Below, piece by piece: positions 1-13,325 of a DNA stretch of 64,000 nucleotides. A program made the position numbers and the translations under genes. A model generated the notes under the pieces. The model had not been told where the DNA came from, ran no database searches, and worked only from the letters and a program-made list of their open reading frames with translations. Numbering within the stretch: position 1 is the first letter of the stretch; the number at the start of each line of letters is the position of its first letter. The stretch is from Silurus meridionalis (taxonomy: Eukaryota; Chordata; Actinopteri; Siluriformes; Siluridae): assembly GCF_014805685.1 (NCBI RefSeq), contig NC_060906.1, forward strand, positions 7,222,060 through 7,286,059, written 5' to 3'.

Positions 1-1735
1 ATTAATTAACATTACTGTAAATGCACCAGAATTAGCCAAAAGGCTATTTTTCATCCGTTGTCCCTGGACAGATCTTAAAATTGTCAACCTAAAAACAAAG
101 AATTACAGAGAACAATACAAATATATAAAAATAGTAAAACAGATATAATTCTTCAAATCTTATTGCTAAATACAATATACAAGTTTACTATAAAACAGCA
201 AGTTGGGTTAAGGGAAAAACACCTATTCTTATTATTGCTGACATATCTGATGTACTAAGAACCAGTTTTTTAAATGCTTTTTAAACAAAGTGTATGTGGT
301 GAGTTCTCTCATGTTCTGAGGTACAAAGTTCCACTCCTTTGCAGCTGTAACTGAAAAGACACTCTGACTAAATACACTTTTCCTCAGAGGAACAACACAG
401 TCTCCTCGGACCGACCCTCGTGTTACTCCCTGTGTGGTATTTTTAATGTTTACAAACTGACTAAGTGGCGGAGATGACAGACCATGGATGATTTTATATA
501 ACAGACAAAGGTTTGAATACTTAATGACATTTTTCCAACTTAAAAACTTTTGCTTTTTTAAAATGGCACAGTGATGATATCGTAATGTTTTTTTATCCAC
601 AATTTTGATTGTCTGTTTGTAAAGTGACTCCAAAGATTTTAATGTTGTTTTATTTGCCTGTGCCCAGGTTGTAAGACAGCAAGTGATGTGAGGCTTAACC
701 ATGCTATACATGAACATTTTAGCTGCCTGAATTGACAGGTTGGATCTTATGAACCGAAAATTTGCAATATTAAATTTGACTTGATTGCAGACCTTTTTTA
801 TCTGTGATTTAAAAGTTAGTTTAGAGTCAATTATGATACCTAAGTATTTGAATTCTGACACACTTTTTATTCTTTCCCCTGTCACATAAATATCTGCCTG
901 ATTATTTGCAATGTTTGATTTAGAAAAAAACATTGAAACCGTTTTTTTTACATTAAGTTTTAAGCAGGATTGATTTAGCCATTCAGAAACTTGGACCATC
1001 GACTGTGTAAGTTTTTCAGCTACTTGTTTCGTGTTTTTACCATGGGTATAAATGACTGTGTCATCTGCATACATCTGGATATAGACATCTGCACAAACTG
1101 AAGAGAGATCGTTTATATAAAGTGAAAATAGCAGTGGCCCCAAAATAGAACCTTGAGGAACCCCTGTGGACATGACGAGGGGTGGTGAGTGGTAATCACT
1201 GATCCTAACTGACTGTGAGAGATTCAATAGATATGATTCTATCCATTTTATTGCATCTGAGGAGAAATTGAATTTGCTTAGTTTGGTTAATAATATTTTA
1301 TGGTTTACAGTGTAAAAAGCTTTTTTTAAATCGAGAAACACAGCTCCAACCACACCACCTTTATCCAGTAAATGCTTGATATTTTCAATGAAAAAACAAT
1401 TAGCAGTTTCTGTGGACTGTTGAGTTCTGAAACCAAATTGCATTGGATGAAGAGAAAATTTAGTGGTATTTAAATGTGTTATTATTTGTTGTGAAATTAG
1501 TTTCTCTGCAACTTTTGACACTGTAGATATAATGCTAATTGGTCTGTAATTGTCCACTGACAATGGATCTCCATTTTTGAGAATTGGAACAACAGCAGCT
1601 GACTTCCACACACTTGGAAATACTGCCTCAGTAAAGGAGAGATTGACAATTTTGGTTACTGGTGTAAATAATGTGTAACTAAGTTCTTTCAGCATACACA
1701 TATCTATGCCAAATATGTCTACATATTAACAGCTT
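1..1735 (-). mobile_element. 5'-truncated LINE retrotransposon (CR1/L2/Rex1-like)
   Basis: Minus-strand non-LTR retrotransposon remnant. It carries a long reverse transcriptase reading frame but no recognisable upstream endonuclease. The frame is closed by a stop just upstream of about 1730, so the copy looks 5'-truncated on insertion, as is usual for LINEs. Bases 1-231 would be its 3' untranslated part; the true 3' end lies off the window or is unrecognised. The clade is an inference from the reverse transcriptase motifs. Confidence 0.75.
232..1701 (-). CDS. LINE reverse transcriptase, partial but long open frame
   Basis: A 489-residue frame with reverse transcriptase motifs in the expected order: YRPIS near residue 53, a motif A region (LDLKKAF) near 125, GVPQGSILGPLL near 182 and the catalytic YADD box near 213, followed by a thumb and C-terminal region. 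The protein would copy LINE RNA at a nicked target. Oddities: the second conserved Asp of motif A (DLKKAFD in relatives) is Tyr here, and no endonuclease domain precedes it. The frame has no stop over 1.47 kb, so the copy is young or recently inserted, but it is probably not autonomous. The chosen ATG is only the first in the open frame, not a true LINE start. Confidence 0.75.
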   Translation of the reverse strand: MCMLKELSYTLFTPVTKIVNLSFTEAVFPSVWKSAAVVPILKNGDPLSVDNYRPISIISTVSKVAEKLISQQIITHLNTTKFSLHPMQFGFRTQQSTETANCFFIENIKHLLDKGGVVGAVFLDLKKAFYTVNHKILLTKLSKFNFSSDAIKWIESYLLNLSQSVRISDYHSPPLVMSTGVPQGSILGPLLFSLYINDLSSVCADVYIQMYADDTVIYTHGKNTKQVAEKLTQSMVQVSEWLNQSCLKLNVKKTVSMFFSKSNIANNQADIYVTGERIKSVSEFKYLGIIIDSKLTFKSQIKKVCNQVKFNIANFRFIRSNLSIQAAKMFMYSMVKPHITCCLTTWAQANKTTLKSLESLYKQTIKIVDKKTLRYHHCAILKKQKFLSWKNVIKYSNLCLLYKIIHGLSSPPLSQFVNIKNTTQGVTRGSVRGDCVVPLRKSVFSQSVFSVTAAKEWNFVPQNMRELTTYTLFKKHLKNWFLVHQICQQ

Positions 1736-4353
1736 AACAGCTTTACAGACTCTCGGTATCTGGTGCTGGAGATGACAGACTTTCTTATATCCCAGAGATC
1801 CCACATGTCTGTTTTACCTTCTGGCTCTCCTTAGTTATGCTGTCATAGCGAGTCTTGCCAAAGTCTCTGATCACTCTGATCACACTGCATAGGGTCTTTA
1901 ACTATTATGTAACAATAAGGATTTTTAGGTAATGCATGCTTCCCTCTCTGTGTCACCCCCTTTCTCTCCACCCAGTAAAGCAGACTTCAGAGATACCTGT
2001 CCCTTTCTTATTTTCAGTCCTGCCTGACACATCCTGGTGCTCTCTCCACTCGGGGTGGCTGAGGATAGTTCCACATGAACAGCTAGGAAGGTTGGAAGGT
2101 TAAACTCAACAAGCAAAGCATCTCAAAGCATCTCATGGAGCTGTCTGGTGGGAGTCAAAACACATCTTCTCTCCTGTTCTCCATCTTACATACGTTAATT
2201 TGTTAGAGCCATAAATGTCACACTCATCTGGTCAGAGAACATTCACATTCACTGTCCAATTCTTGTGTTCTTGCTTTTTACCTAGTGTGTTGCATCGGAA
2301 ACCAAGGCACATGCTCGTGTTTCAAAAACAAAGTCCTCACTGAAATGGATAAATGATTTAATTCTGTATGTTAACATGCAGTAGCTGCTGTTGAAGAAGG
2401 AAGTCAGGCTCACAGTTCTGCCACAGCCAATAGCATTTAAAATATGCTAAACACAAACACCTATATAACTAAACAAACAGGTACTAGCTAAATATGGAGA
2501 ATAGAGTTTAATAAAACTTTTTTAAACCTGTAGAGGACCTCTCATTACCGCCTTCACCCACAACTGTTAGCAATAGTATGCTAGGATGACATCTTTGCCA
2601 AGATGCTGTGATCCAGATCCAGCAGCTACAGGGAGATCTGCAGGGCCATCACATGCATATACAGGTAAAGAACTTCGGTTAATGCTCACATCAAACATCA
2701 GAATGATGCAAAAGTGTGCTCTCTGGTTTTGTGCATGGTATGGCTCACAATGCTGCAAAAACATTTCTAAGGGATGTTAGTAAGTGAGGAGAATAACCAG
2801 ACTTATCTGGTAACTCAAATAACTGCTCTATACAAACCTGGTGAGCAGAAAAGCATTTCAGAACAGACGTAATGAAACAATGTAAAGCATGAATTGAATG
2901 AGCTAAAACAGCTGGACAGCTAAAGGCTCCAAAAGCTTAGTTGTCATTTTATTTTTTAGATTTAACTGTCCAGTTTGGGTGATCATGATTGCTTCTATGT
3001 GCTTTTATGACAGAAGTAGAATCTATTGTGGTGTTCTGAATATTCTGTATACATACACACATTAAGGGATCTCAATAGTTGGCTAAGGAAGCCAGAGAAA
3101 TTACCATAGCCATTGACTTATTAAAATAGATGATTCTGTGCCTCCCTCTGGTGGCGGAAGTCAGTCTAACCATGTCCCTAGCTGGTCTCTGACACCATCT
3201 AGTGGCAACAGTGTGTAGGGAATGTGATTAGTATTAGCTCTTTGATCTCCTTGTGGATATTTTGTCAAGAAAATTGTACAGAAACTGCTGATCTTTAATT
3301 TTCATTTATGATTTGAACATGAGCTTGAATATGATATTTTTAATAATTATCAAATAATAATTCTAGTACATTCTATTTGCTTTTTTTTCTTGAATTCTGT
3401 TGCATCCGATGTGCCATTAAAGGCAGAGATGACATTAAAGCTCTCATATGTTTTTATTTGCAAATTAAACAGGAGTGTGGACTTTTTACATCATCCATAT
3501 AGAATTTTTTTTGTTTGTGCTCTAGATGCACAATATCTGGATTTTAATTGGCTTGATTGACTTTTTGGTACCAACAAATTCACAGGTACGTGATTGAGCA
3601 AATAAGCCTCAGGTTCAAGATTGAGTATAAAATATTTCCAACTCTCTTTCTTGAAAGGACAGCAGGATTGTACTGTTACAGAAGAGGCAGACTGCTGGGA
3701 GGGCTATAGATTCTTGTTATTTCAGCTGTTGATATTAAAAAAAATCTGACCTTGATAAAAACATATTGGAGTGCGTTTAGCAGAATTTGGTTGATTGTAA
3801 GAAGAAACAATAAATGATGTGTGGCTATTGTAGAAAATTTGTTTTCCAGTTTGCTTGTAGCCATTTCACCTAATTTAATGGCACATCCACCTACCAATCA
3901 CAATGCCCCTGTAGTCCTTCGTTACGCCAACCATAGAGTCATTTGATAATTTAATAGCGAACATCACATTTGTGGAACTGTACTAGTAATCAACACACCA
4001 ACCCTGTAATGATGAATAGTGCTGATTAGTTCCTGTAGCTCATCTTGCATGATAATGAGCCAAACGGGTCACAGAGGTATGGTCTAAAGGTGCACAGTTT
4101 ATTGGAATATGCCAAGCCCTAAAAATAATCAGTAACACAATGCGGCCAAAAACCTGGAGACCAAACAATCTGTCAAACAAATTCAAAGAAGCAAGCTAAA
4201 TTACAGTAACTGTTACAGTTCAGCAATTAAAACTAAATTAAAAAAGGAAATCGAATCCAAATAAATACAAAATGTGAAAACTTGATTTGTTTGTGAAATC
4301 GAAGGTCTTTTCAGTGTTTTTAAATGAGCAAGTAATTGATAAGAATGGAGCTA
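1736..4353. other. Intergenic stretch with no recognised gene
   Basis: AT-rich sequence. Short frames occur on both strands, but none shows a domain, codon bias or splice context I recognise. I saw no complete repeat element here. Confidence 0.5.
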
Positions 4354-5465
4354 CAGTGCCTCCAGAAAGTTTTCACAGCGTTTCACTTTTTCCACATTTT
4401 GTTGTTACAGCTTTATTCCAAAATGGATTAAATACATTTTTTTTTCTCAAAATTCTACAAACAAAACCCCATAAAGACAACATGAAAGACGTTTGTTTGA
4501 AATCTTTGCAAAATTATTCAGTAAAAAAAATCACATGTACAGAAGAATTCACAGCCTTTGCTCAATACTTTGGTGAAGCAGTTTTGGCACCAACTACAGC
4601 CTCAAGTCTTTTTAAATATGATGCTACAAGCATGACACCTATTCAATTCAATTCATTTCATTTTTATTTATATTGTGCTTTTAACAATGAACATTGTCTC
4701 AAAGCAGCTTTACACAGATAATGTGATAACACCTATTTTTGGGCAGTTTCTCCCATTCTTCTTTGCCAAAGCTCTCAAGCTCCATCAGGTTGGATGGGGA
4801 GCGTCAGTGCACAGCCATTTTCAGATCTCTCCAGAGATGTTCAATCGGGTTCAAATATGAGCTCTTGCTGGGTCACTCGAAGGACATTCACAGAGTCGCC
4901 CCTTAGCCACTCATTTGTTATCTTAGCTGTGTGCTTAGGGTCTTTGGAAGATGAACTGTCACCCCAGGTTTTCATCAAGGACATCTCTGTACAGTGCTGC
5001 GTTCATCTTTCCCTCAATTCTGACTAGTCTCCCAGTTCCTGCCACTAAAAAACATCACCACAGCATGATACCGCCACCACCATGCTTCACTGTATTAGTA
5101 TAGTATAGTTACTATAGTATAGAACAGTAATGGCCAGGTGATCAGCTGTGCCTGGTTTCCTCTAGACATGATGCTGTCACGTGCCTTTTACTGAGGAGTG
5201 GCTTCTGTCTGGCCATTGTACCATACAGACCTGATTGGAGGAGTGCCGCAGAGATAAGGTTAGGGTGATCAGTGGAAACAGGATGCAACTGAGCTCAATT
5301 TGTGTCAAGGTAAAGGCTATGAATAGTTATATACATGTGATTGTTTTGGTTTTTAATTTTTACAAAATTTGCAACAAACTTCTTTTACATTGTCATTATA
5401 GAGTGTTGTTTGTAGAATTTTTGAAGGTAAAAGTGAAGCGCTGTGAATACTTTCCGGATGCACTG
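4354..5465 (-). mobile_element. Internally deleted Tc1/mariner element
   Basis: Terminal inverted repeats are visible: cagtgcctccagaaag at the left and the complementary ctttccggatgcactg at the right, with a few mismatches. The left end follows a TA dinucleotide; the right TA has mutated to TG. Internal sequence matches, on the minus strand, the common fish Tc1 family with these ends, but much of the transposase is missing and the rest is broken. A short LINE tail is inserted at 4644-4728. Confidence 0.8.
4644..4728 (-). mobile_element. Short LINE 3' end inserted into the Tc1 element
   Basis: An 85-bp insert flanked by the 9-base duplication acacctatt (4635-4643 and 4729-4737). It starts with an (ATTCA)n-like tail and continues with the tgtgcttttaacaatgaaca type 3' end also seen at 17263, 27611 and (opposite strand) 53940-54185. 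Read on the minus strand, it is the extreme 3' end of a LINE with a pentamer tail. Confidence 0.7.
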
Positions 5466-5869
5466 TGTGAACAGGAAGAAAACTACTATATCAGACCACT
5501 TCTGGTGTGAATTGGAATATGGAAAAAAAAAAGCCAATGACGTCTACTATACAGATTAATTTTTTTATATAGCATTAAAAATATATGAATATTATATTCA
5601 TATATTTAATAATCTGAACATGGTGATATTGAGTGCTCTCATGGTTTAATCCAAACCTTGTAAAATAAGTCTCATTACATTAATGCTTAATATATGATTA
5701 TGTACAGTGATAATACATGTTTATAATAATCTGACATCAATAATTATTGACAGAAATAAAATCCTCAAGCTGAACACATGGGCCACATAGGTTTTAGTGT
5801 AAAATGACAAAACCCATGAACTCAATTGTTGGTCAAGCAGCTTTATGGTAAAACGCTCTGTGCAATATA

Positions 5870-6200
5870 CAGTGGAACCCGGTTATGTCGATGTCCTAGG
5901 GGGTCGCCAAAAAGCATCGAGGTAGCCGATGATCGAGATAAACGAAAATCAAAATGGCGGCAGTATATTAATGTGCTTGAAATTTCTTTATGTACATGAT
6001 GTGCGCTAATAAATGAGAATGTGCATGCACGTGTTTTTGAAGGGTTTTTTACACAACAGCGTTGCCGCGATTTGTTTGATGAAGGCATGCTATAAAAATG
6101 TACATACAGTACATGTTTATCTGTCAGGAATCCACCTGCCACGCCCCCTTCGGCCCCCTTCGGCGTGTCAGGTGCTTTTTCGGCCGCTTTCTCTGAAGCT
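5870..6200. mobile_element. Possible Tigger/pogo-like DNA element, one end only
   Basis: The sequence cagtggaacccggttatgtc follows a TA at 5868-5869 and resembles the ends of the Tigger-like elements at 13326, 23481 and 39996. I could not find the matching inverted end, so the right boundary is arbitrary. Confidence 0.4.
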
Positions 6201-6344
6201 TACAAATATAAAGCCAAAATATAAAAGCCATCTGTGAAAAACAAAATACATTTTTACAGATTACATAGGAATTAAAAGCAGCCAGTTGCCACTAATCAAT
6301 TGCCGTTGATTTATTGATCATCAGTTAGTGTGACTACCTGTTTG

Positions 6345-7170
6345 GCAGCAATACAGTGTAAAGAAGGAAAGATATCAACCATGATCTTGGACTGCCCAGC
6401 AATCTGGGAATGGCTATAAGGCCATTTCCAAACAGGTTCAAGTCGATCATTATTTACAAGATGATTGTTCACAAGTGGAAAACATTTAAAACAGTTGCCA
6501 ATATTCTTAGGAGTGTTGGATGTCCCAATAAATTCACAGTGCAAATGCAAAATACCCAGAGTTACATCTCAGACTCTACAGGCCTCAGTTAACATGTAAA
6601 ATGTGAAAGTTCCTGACAGTACAATTAGAAAAAAATATGTTGAAATGGTTTGTTTGGAAGGGTTGCCAGGAGAAAACCTTTTGTCTTTAAAAAGTAAAAG
6701 GCAACACGGCTAAGGTTTGCAACGTTGCATCTGAACAAACCAAAGACTTTGGGAACAATGTCCTTTGGACAGATGAAACCAAAGTGGACATGTTTGTCCA
6801 TGATGGACATGCTGGAGGTGGTGGAGGGGTGATGATGTGACCTGGGCACCTTGTAGTCATTGAGTCAAACTCCACAATATACCAAAGAGATCTAGAGACC
6901 AACTGTCTGATAGCTAAAGCCAGAAGCAGGACAATGAGCCCAAGCACAACAGCAAAACAAAATGAGTTCAGACCTCAACCTGATTGAACTGCTGTGGCAG
7001 GACCTTAAGAGAGCTGTGGCTAAACAAATGCCTGCAACCCTCAATAAATTGAAGCAACATTGTACAGAAGAGTGAGCCAAAATTTCTCCACAATGCTGTG
7101 AGAGACTGAAATCAAAAAGTATAACTAAAGTTAATGCTGCTAAAGGTGGTCCTTAGTCATCTGAGGTTGC
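6345..7170 (+). pseudogene. Tc1 transposase remnant
   Basis: Plus-strand homology to a fish Tc1 transposase gene runs through this block in the right order: the DNA-binding region near 6410-6540, a linker near 6600-6720, the first catalytic segment (ctttggacagatgaaacc, reading LWTDET) at about 6763, and the PKH/DLNPIE-type C-terminal segment near 6940-7080. Several internal deletions and frameshifts are evident (for example, between 6800 and 6840 a large piece is missing). No functional protein is possible. Clear terminal repeats were not located. Confidence 0.75.
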
Positions 7171-8380
7171 CGTTACCTTATTCAACATGCTTTTTTATTA
7201 TGTCCTGATATGTAAAACCATAAAATGAAAATTGTAAGGTATACAGGTGTTCCTAATAAAGCAGATGGTCTCTTTAAAAAAAAAAGATACATTCCTCAAA
7301 GTGCAGACGTGAAAATAAAAAGATTTTCACCTTTTGGTCATATCTGCTCATTTTTTATGACATATTTGGTGCAACATGTCTGGGAGTTTGGGATACACAT
7401 GTCCCATCATTAAGGACACATTTGTAATGTCATTTTCCGATTTATTCATTGCCATATTTCGATACTGTACTCATATACACAACCTACACAATATACACAA
7501 TACACAACCTGATACATATTATGTTTCATTCTATAACTCATGTTGTACAGCAATAACAACAATGGGACACTCGTGAAAACCTATTTTTCTGAAAAGTATT
7601 TTCCAAGGTCATTAATAATCTTGTCTGAGAACAACATTTAATAACCAAAATAATCGTCCTTTTGTGCAAATGCAGTGTTTCATGCATTCATTATATACCT
7701 TCTCGTATCCTCTTAGCATTTGGAACATCATATAAACATATAAACATGAGTTAACCTACTTTATTTCATTTACAGGAGTACATTTAACATGCATCAGACA
7801 TATATGCATCAGAAAAAAGGAAAAGCCGTTTTCCTTTGCACAAGGTTTTTGGGGTCAACCTCCAGCTGATGGTGATGGAAGTAAACACATGATATTTGTG
7901 TGAAATAGGACAGAGGGCTTGGTAACAGATCGGACCTTTTGCATGCAGCACGTCTCTACGTCCCTGTCCAGTTTTCCTTCATGAGCCACAGTTCACAACT
8001 CAGAAGAACATTTCCACTAAAGGAGGGGACACAACAGTTGTATGTTTAATATCTCAAAAGAAAGCAGGAGCAACTTCAAACATTTCTCCGTGTCATATTT
8101 CTTTCAGTTCAAGTTCATATCACAGACAAAAAGCATACACGAAGAGCTGAGAAGCAAAAACTGCGGCATTTGCTTCTCATTGATCGGGATCAGAAAAGAA
8201 CTGAACCCCGGCCTGGCTGTTTTTAATGATCGGATGTAGAAAGTGTGCCTGAAATAACCTGTCTTGTGGGCTACAGCGCATGATTGCGGTGAAACACATC
8301 AATCTGAGGATGCTGAAGCTGGAACGAGGAATAACGCAGCGCGGAGCGTGTGGAGGAGGAGGCATGTGTTAAGCAGAAAC
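7171..8380. other. Upstream region of ptchd4
   Basis: No gene or complete repeat recognised. The stretch directly upstream of the GC-rich first exon probably contains 5' UTR and promoter sequence, but I see no TATA box or other site that I can support. Confidence 0.35.
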
Positions 8381-8404
8381 TAAAAAAAGCACACGCACTC
8401 ACGC

Positions 8405-8429
8405 ACGCGCGGGCGCGCGCGCGCGCACA

Positions 8430-8474
<45 letters not shown>
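8405..8474. repeat. (GC)n/(CA)n microsatellite
   Basis: A run of alternating gcgcgc followed by (ca)n. It lies about 160 bp upstream of the ptchd4 start codon, probably in the 5' UTR or promoter. Alternating purine-pyrimidine tracts of this kind can adopt Z-DNA. Confidence 0.9.
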
Positions 8475-8476
<2 letters not shown>

Positions 8477-8504
8477 AGGAACATAGAGGGAAGCCGATCA
8501 ATAA

Positions 8505-9233
<729 letters not shown>

Positions 9234-9657
9234 TAACGGCGCGTCCTGTACTAATACTTTAATATGCAAAAAGAAGCTGCGCGGTGAAATAGGCCAAAGC
9301 CGGTTCTACTCTACTGCTCACTGTGCCACTTTCATATGCTTACATAATGTGCTCCTAGTCCTAGTGCATGTTATATGATTTGTATGCAGACGGACATTTT
9401 TGGCCCTGACACACGGGGGTCTCTACTGCTGATTTGCCCTATTACCCCTCGCCGAGCGCTATGTAACAATGAAACTGCAGTACCGCATCAGCCTATGAAA
9501 CGCAGACTGGAGTGACGTTAGCGTTATAGCGCACCTAGTAGGGGAAACCCTGGGATTGATAAACACACCTCTCTGCTACTGCTGGTGCTTTTCTGTCCTG
9601 TGTCCATCTTATCAATCAACTGCATAGAACTGCATTGCACACAAGCTTACTGGACAC

Positions 9658-9664
9658 TGTGTGT

Positions 9665-9728
<64 letters not shown>
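9658..9728. repeat. (GT)n-(GA)n compound microsatellite
   Basis: An imperfect (gt)n run followed directly by (ga)n, within ptchd4 intron 1. Confidence 0.9.
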
Positions 9729-9730
<2 letters not shown>

Positions 9731-10149
9731 TTTCTGATATTGGTCACAGCTTTAACCCAGGCTGTAGTTTATTTTAGCACCTATTGTGCATTTGATTATC
9801 TTTGTGGATGACGCTGATACACATTATAAATTGTTGTGCCTGTGCACGCAGAACCACATACACACGCAAGAGTATAATGCTCCCAAGAGTGAAACTCATA
9901 AATGGAGCATCACAGAGAACGAAACTCTGAGAAATAAAGGCCGTGATCGTTTATTTCAGAAGGCCGTGGTCTAGGCCTCCTTTTAGCTTTTTCAGCCACA
10001 CTTGTGTACTCAAACCCCTTCGTTTTGTTCTAAACTGTGGTTTTTAAACACATAACCGCTTGTGGTTTTCACTCAGTTTTTAAAGACTTGCTGGAAGTAC
10101 ACCTTGAGTTGGCAACAGGTTTTTTCTTCATAAGTTTCTAGAATTGGGA

Positions 10150-10615
10150 TCGAGGAATACAAGGATATGCAGCAGCAGGTAAAGAGGGATGTGGCAAAAG
10201 CCAAGGAAAAGGTATATGAGGAGCTGTATGAGAAGTTGGACACTACGGAAGAAGAAAAGGATTTATACCGATTGGCCAGGCAGAGGGACTGAGCTGGGAA
10301 GGATGTGCTGCAAGTTAGAGCAATAAAGGATGGAGATGGAAATGTGTTGACTAGTGAGAAGAGTGTGTTGAGAAGATGGAGGGAGTATTTTGAGCAGCTG
10401 ATGAAAATGAGATAGAGAGAAGGTTTGGAGGTGTGGAGATGGTGTGGAGATGGTGAAGCAGGAAGTGGATAGGATTAGTAAGGAGGAAGAGCAGCGATTA
10501 AGAGGATGAAGAGTGGAAAGTCGGTTGGACAAGATGACATACAGATGATAGAAGAGTGGAGATGTTTAGGAGAGATGGAAGTGGAGTTTTTAACCAGGTT
10601 GTTCCATTGAGTAAA
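10150..10615 (+). mobile_element. RTE-like LINE fragment
   Basis: Closely parallels 25930-26380 of the larger RTE-like element in this window, for example gggatgtggcaaaagccaag, then ggatggagatg and gtcggttgga. It covers only the segment between the endonuclease and reverse transcriptase domains. It has in-frame stops and indels, so it is a dead fragment. It ends abruptly near 10610, where similarity to the other copy stops. Confidence 0.85.
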
Positions 10616-11424
10616 GGCAGGCCTGGAAAGACAGGGAACCATAATGGGAATGTCTTTCTCCTACTTGAATTCTTGAATCTACTAATAAACACGAAATACA
10701 AACAACACACCTCTGCACAGACTCTAGACAATGGACAATGCAGTAAACAACTTACACACTAGTCTTGTTCAATATATGAATATTATTGTCCTTCAATAGT
10801 GTTGAACTGTTGAACTTTTCAAAATGATGTGGGTATGCTTTAGAACTTAAAAACATGAATCTTTTTCTTTGACAAAAAAAACAAAACAAAATAATTCCTG
10901 CAAAAATAAATAGAGCACTCTCAGGTCCACTGAAGATGTTGAAAACAGTGAAAAGGACTTCCTGGTGTACATGACAGGGATGATTTTTATCAGGATTTTA
11001 AATATCCAGCATCCAGCTGAGCTTCGTGATTACTGCCACCAGCACACACTTCCTGTTCCTGCACAGATTTATATTATTACACCCACCACTTTTATCTTTA
11101 AATCTAAAAGGGTCAAAATGTCAAAATCTTGTAATATTTTAAAACGGAATATGTGTATCTGCACAGACTTTCGGTACACAATAATCATTACAGGAAACCA
11201 AGACTCTGCACAGTACAAGCGAAACCTAAACTCTTTATTACCATTTTCAAATAAATTGAAGACAGAGAGAAAAGAAGAAACGCTAATGAGGAATCAGTAG
11301 AAGTTATAACAGTAGCTGGAACTCACTTTTCTTACAGATGTTCCACAACATTAAATGTAAATGTTAATAGATAAAACAGAATGTTGCCAGGTTTACACAA
11401 TGGCGAGGTGGTGCCTTCACGATA

Positions 11425-11790
11425 CACTATATGGACAAAACTATTGGGACACCTGACTTATCCACTTGTATGCAATTTTTCCGCAAAAACCTGTTCCAGC
11501 ATGACGATGCCCTGTGCACAAAACCAGCTACATGAAGATATGCTTTACATTGGTTGGAGTGAAACATCTTTCTGCTATATAGCTTTCAACTCAAGACTAT
11601 TGAACACCTTTGTTATAAATGTGAAGGCTGACTGAACCCCAGGCCTCCTCACCTCACCTACATAAGTACCTGACTTAACTAACACCCTGGTAGCTGAATA
11701 AATCGCCACAAAAAGTGGGATTTTAATAACAGCAAATGGGGAATAAATGTGGATTGGGATGTTCAGAAAGCACACAAGAATCTTATGCTT
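11425..11790. mobile_element. Tc1-derived MITE, right end lost
   Basis: The left end, cactatatggacaaaacta, follows TA and matches the ends of the short elements at 21417 and 53671. The interior contains the degraded Tc1 sequence typical of this fish family. The right terminal repeat is replaced by the (GT)n tract at 11793. Confidence 0.65.

Positions 11791-11792
<2 letters not shown>

Positions 11793-11829
<37 letters not shown>
11793..11829. repeat. (GT)n microsatellite
   Basis: Perfect gt dinucleotide run at the degraded end of the MITE. Confidence 0.95.
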
Positions 11830-11830
<1 letters not shown>

Positions 11831-13325
11831 TAAAGAGGTTCCTATTATGCTTCCCCTCCTTCTTTCTAGATACTTAGAGTGTTTCTAAAAGTTTTTTGGT
11901 GTCTGATTCAGGGCTGGAAGCATTTTGCATTCTGAGATGTTTTTTCTGCTCACCACGGTTGTAAATTACTTTAATGTTTATGCGAGTGAACGTAACTTTC
12001 CTGTCAGCTTCAACTGGTCGGGCCAGACCTCTCTCAGAAATCAAGACGTAGCCCTCTGCAGAAGCACAGCTCGCTCGATGAGTTTTAAATTTCAAAGCCA
12101 AATTAAAATTATGAATGACAAAATATGGAAATTCAGAAAAAAGAGGAAAAAGTAGGGAGGGAAATGCAAGAGATAAAGTTGTGTATGCAGCTCTATCACT
12201 CAACTCATTATAGTATAGTAAAGACTAATGCATTAAATGAAATCGGCTAATAACTGTATATCACTCAGGTTGTGCTGTGTTTCCTCTTATGCTTTTACGC
12301 ATAAAACAACAATATTTCTTTTAGTCTGCATAACATTAAAATTCATAGTATGTAGTTTATCATAATGTGTGCAGCAACAAAACAATGACACCCCCACTAG
12401 TCTAATTGGATTGTAGTTAAAATGGCACTTATTGATTTGGATAAGTTTAATTGAGGCGATGGCATAAAGGTACTGAATTGAGTTCAGTAAGGGGAATCTC
12501 CAGTGCAGCTTAAAATTTTGATAACTGTGTGAGCTTTGAAATGCATTCAAATTTGTTTTACCAAAATGTTTTACTTATCCATTGACAGTAGCTGAAGAAG
12601 AGATGAGCTTTTTCAGAGCTGAAACTCATCAGTGAAGGAGACGTTGGTTCATAGCGTGGTTCACTCAGGACATCATTCAATTTAAAACTGCAACTGCCTC
12701 TTGGTGGTATCTATTTAGCACGTACATATAGTTCAGCATCAGTTCAACAACAAGCAGAACATTAAGAGAGGAATAAATGATGAAGAAACTCCTGAATCAA
12801 GCTCACCACAACACTTGTGGCCTCATTCGTGCGATTTTTTTGAAGTCATTAAAAAGAAGGTTTCGGGCTCATGATAATTTATTAGATAACAATCAGTGTT
12901 TGACTCATTAATATTATTCTGTTAACAGATTGTGTGCTGAGAATCACATCAGAGTGTTTTTCACATCAACTGAGGTGATTAGGCAAAGAGTCTTGTAATA
13001 AGTAAGGAACATTACAGCCATAATAAATCATAGTACTTTTGATACTTACCGTATTTTTTGGACTAACATCCGCTACTTTTTTCCCACGTTTTGAACCCCG
13101 CGGCTTAAACAATGAAACGGCTAATATATGGATTTTTCCTGGGTTTTTCCCGGTTTCACAAACTTCAAGCCAATAAACTGAGCGACACAACATTAGACCA
13201 ATGAAATTTCCGAACGGAAAAGAAAAAATAAAACTTCACCTGTGTTCTGAGCTGCACGGCATCGGGAGAAAAACTTCCACCGGTGGCGCACAACGATGCC
13301 AAAAGATAAACTCCCCAGAGAAATA

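Noticed and set aside
4287..4721. 144-residue plus-strand frame
   Set aside because: It runs antisense through the Tc1 end and the nested LINE tail; not a gene.
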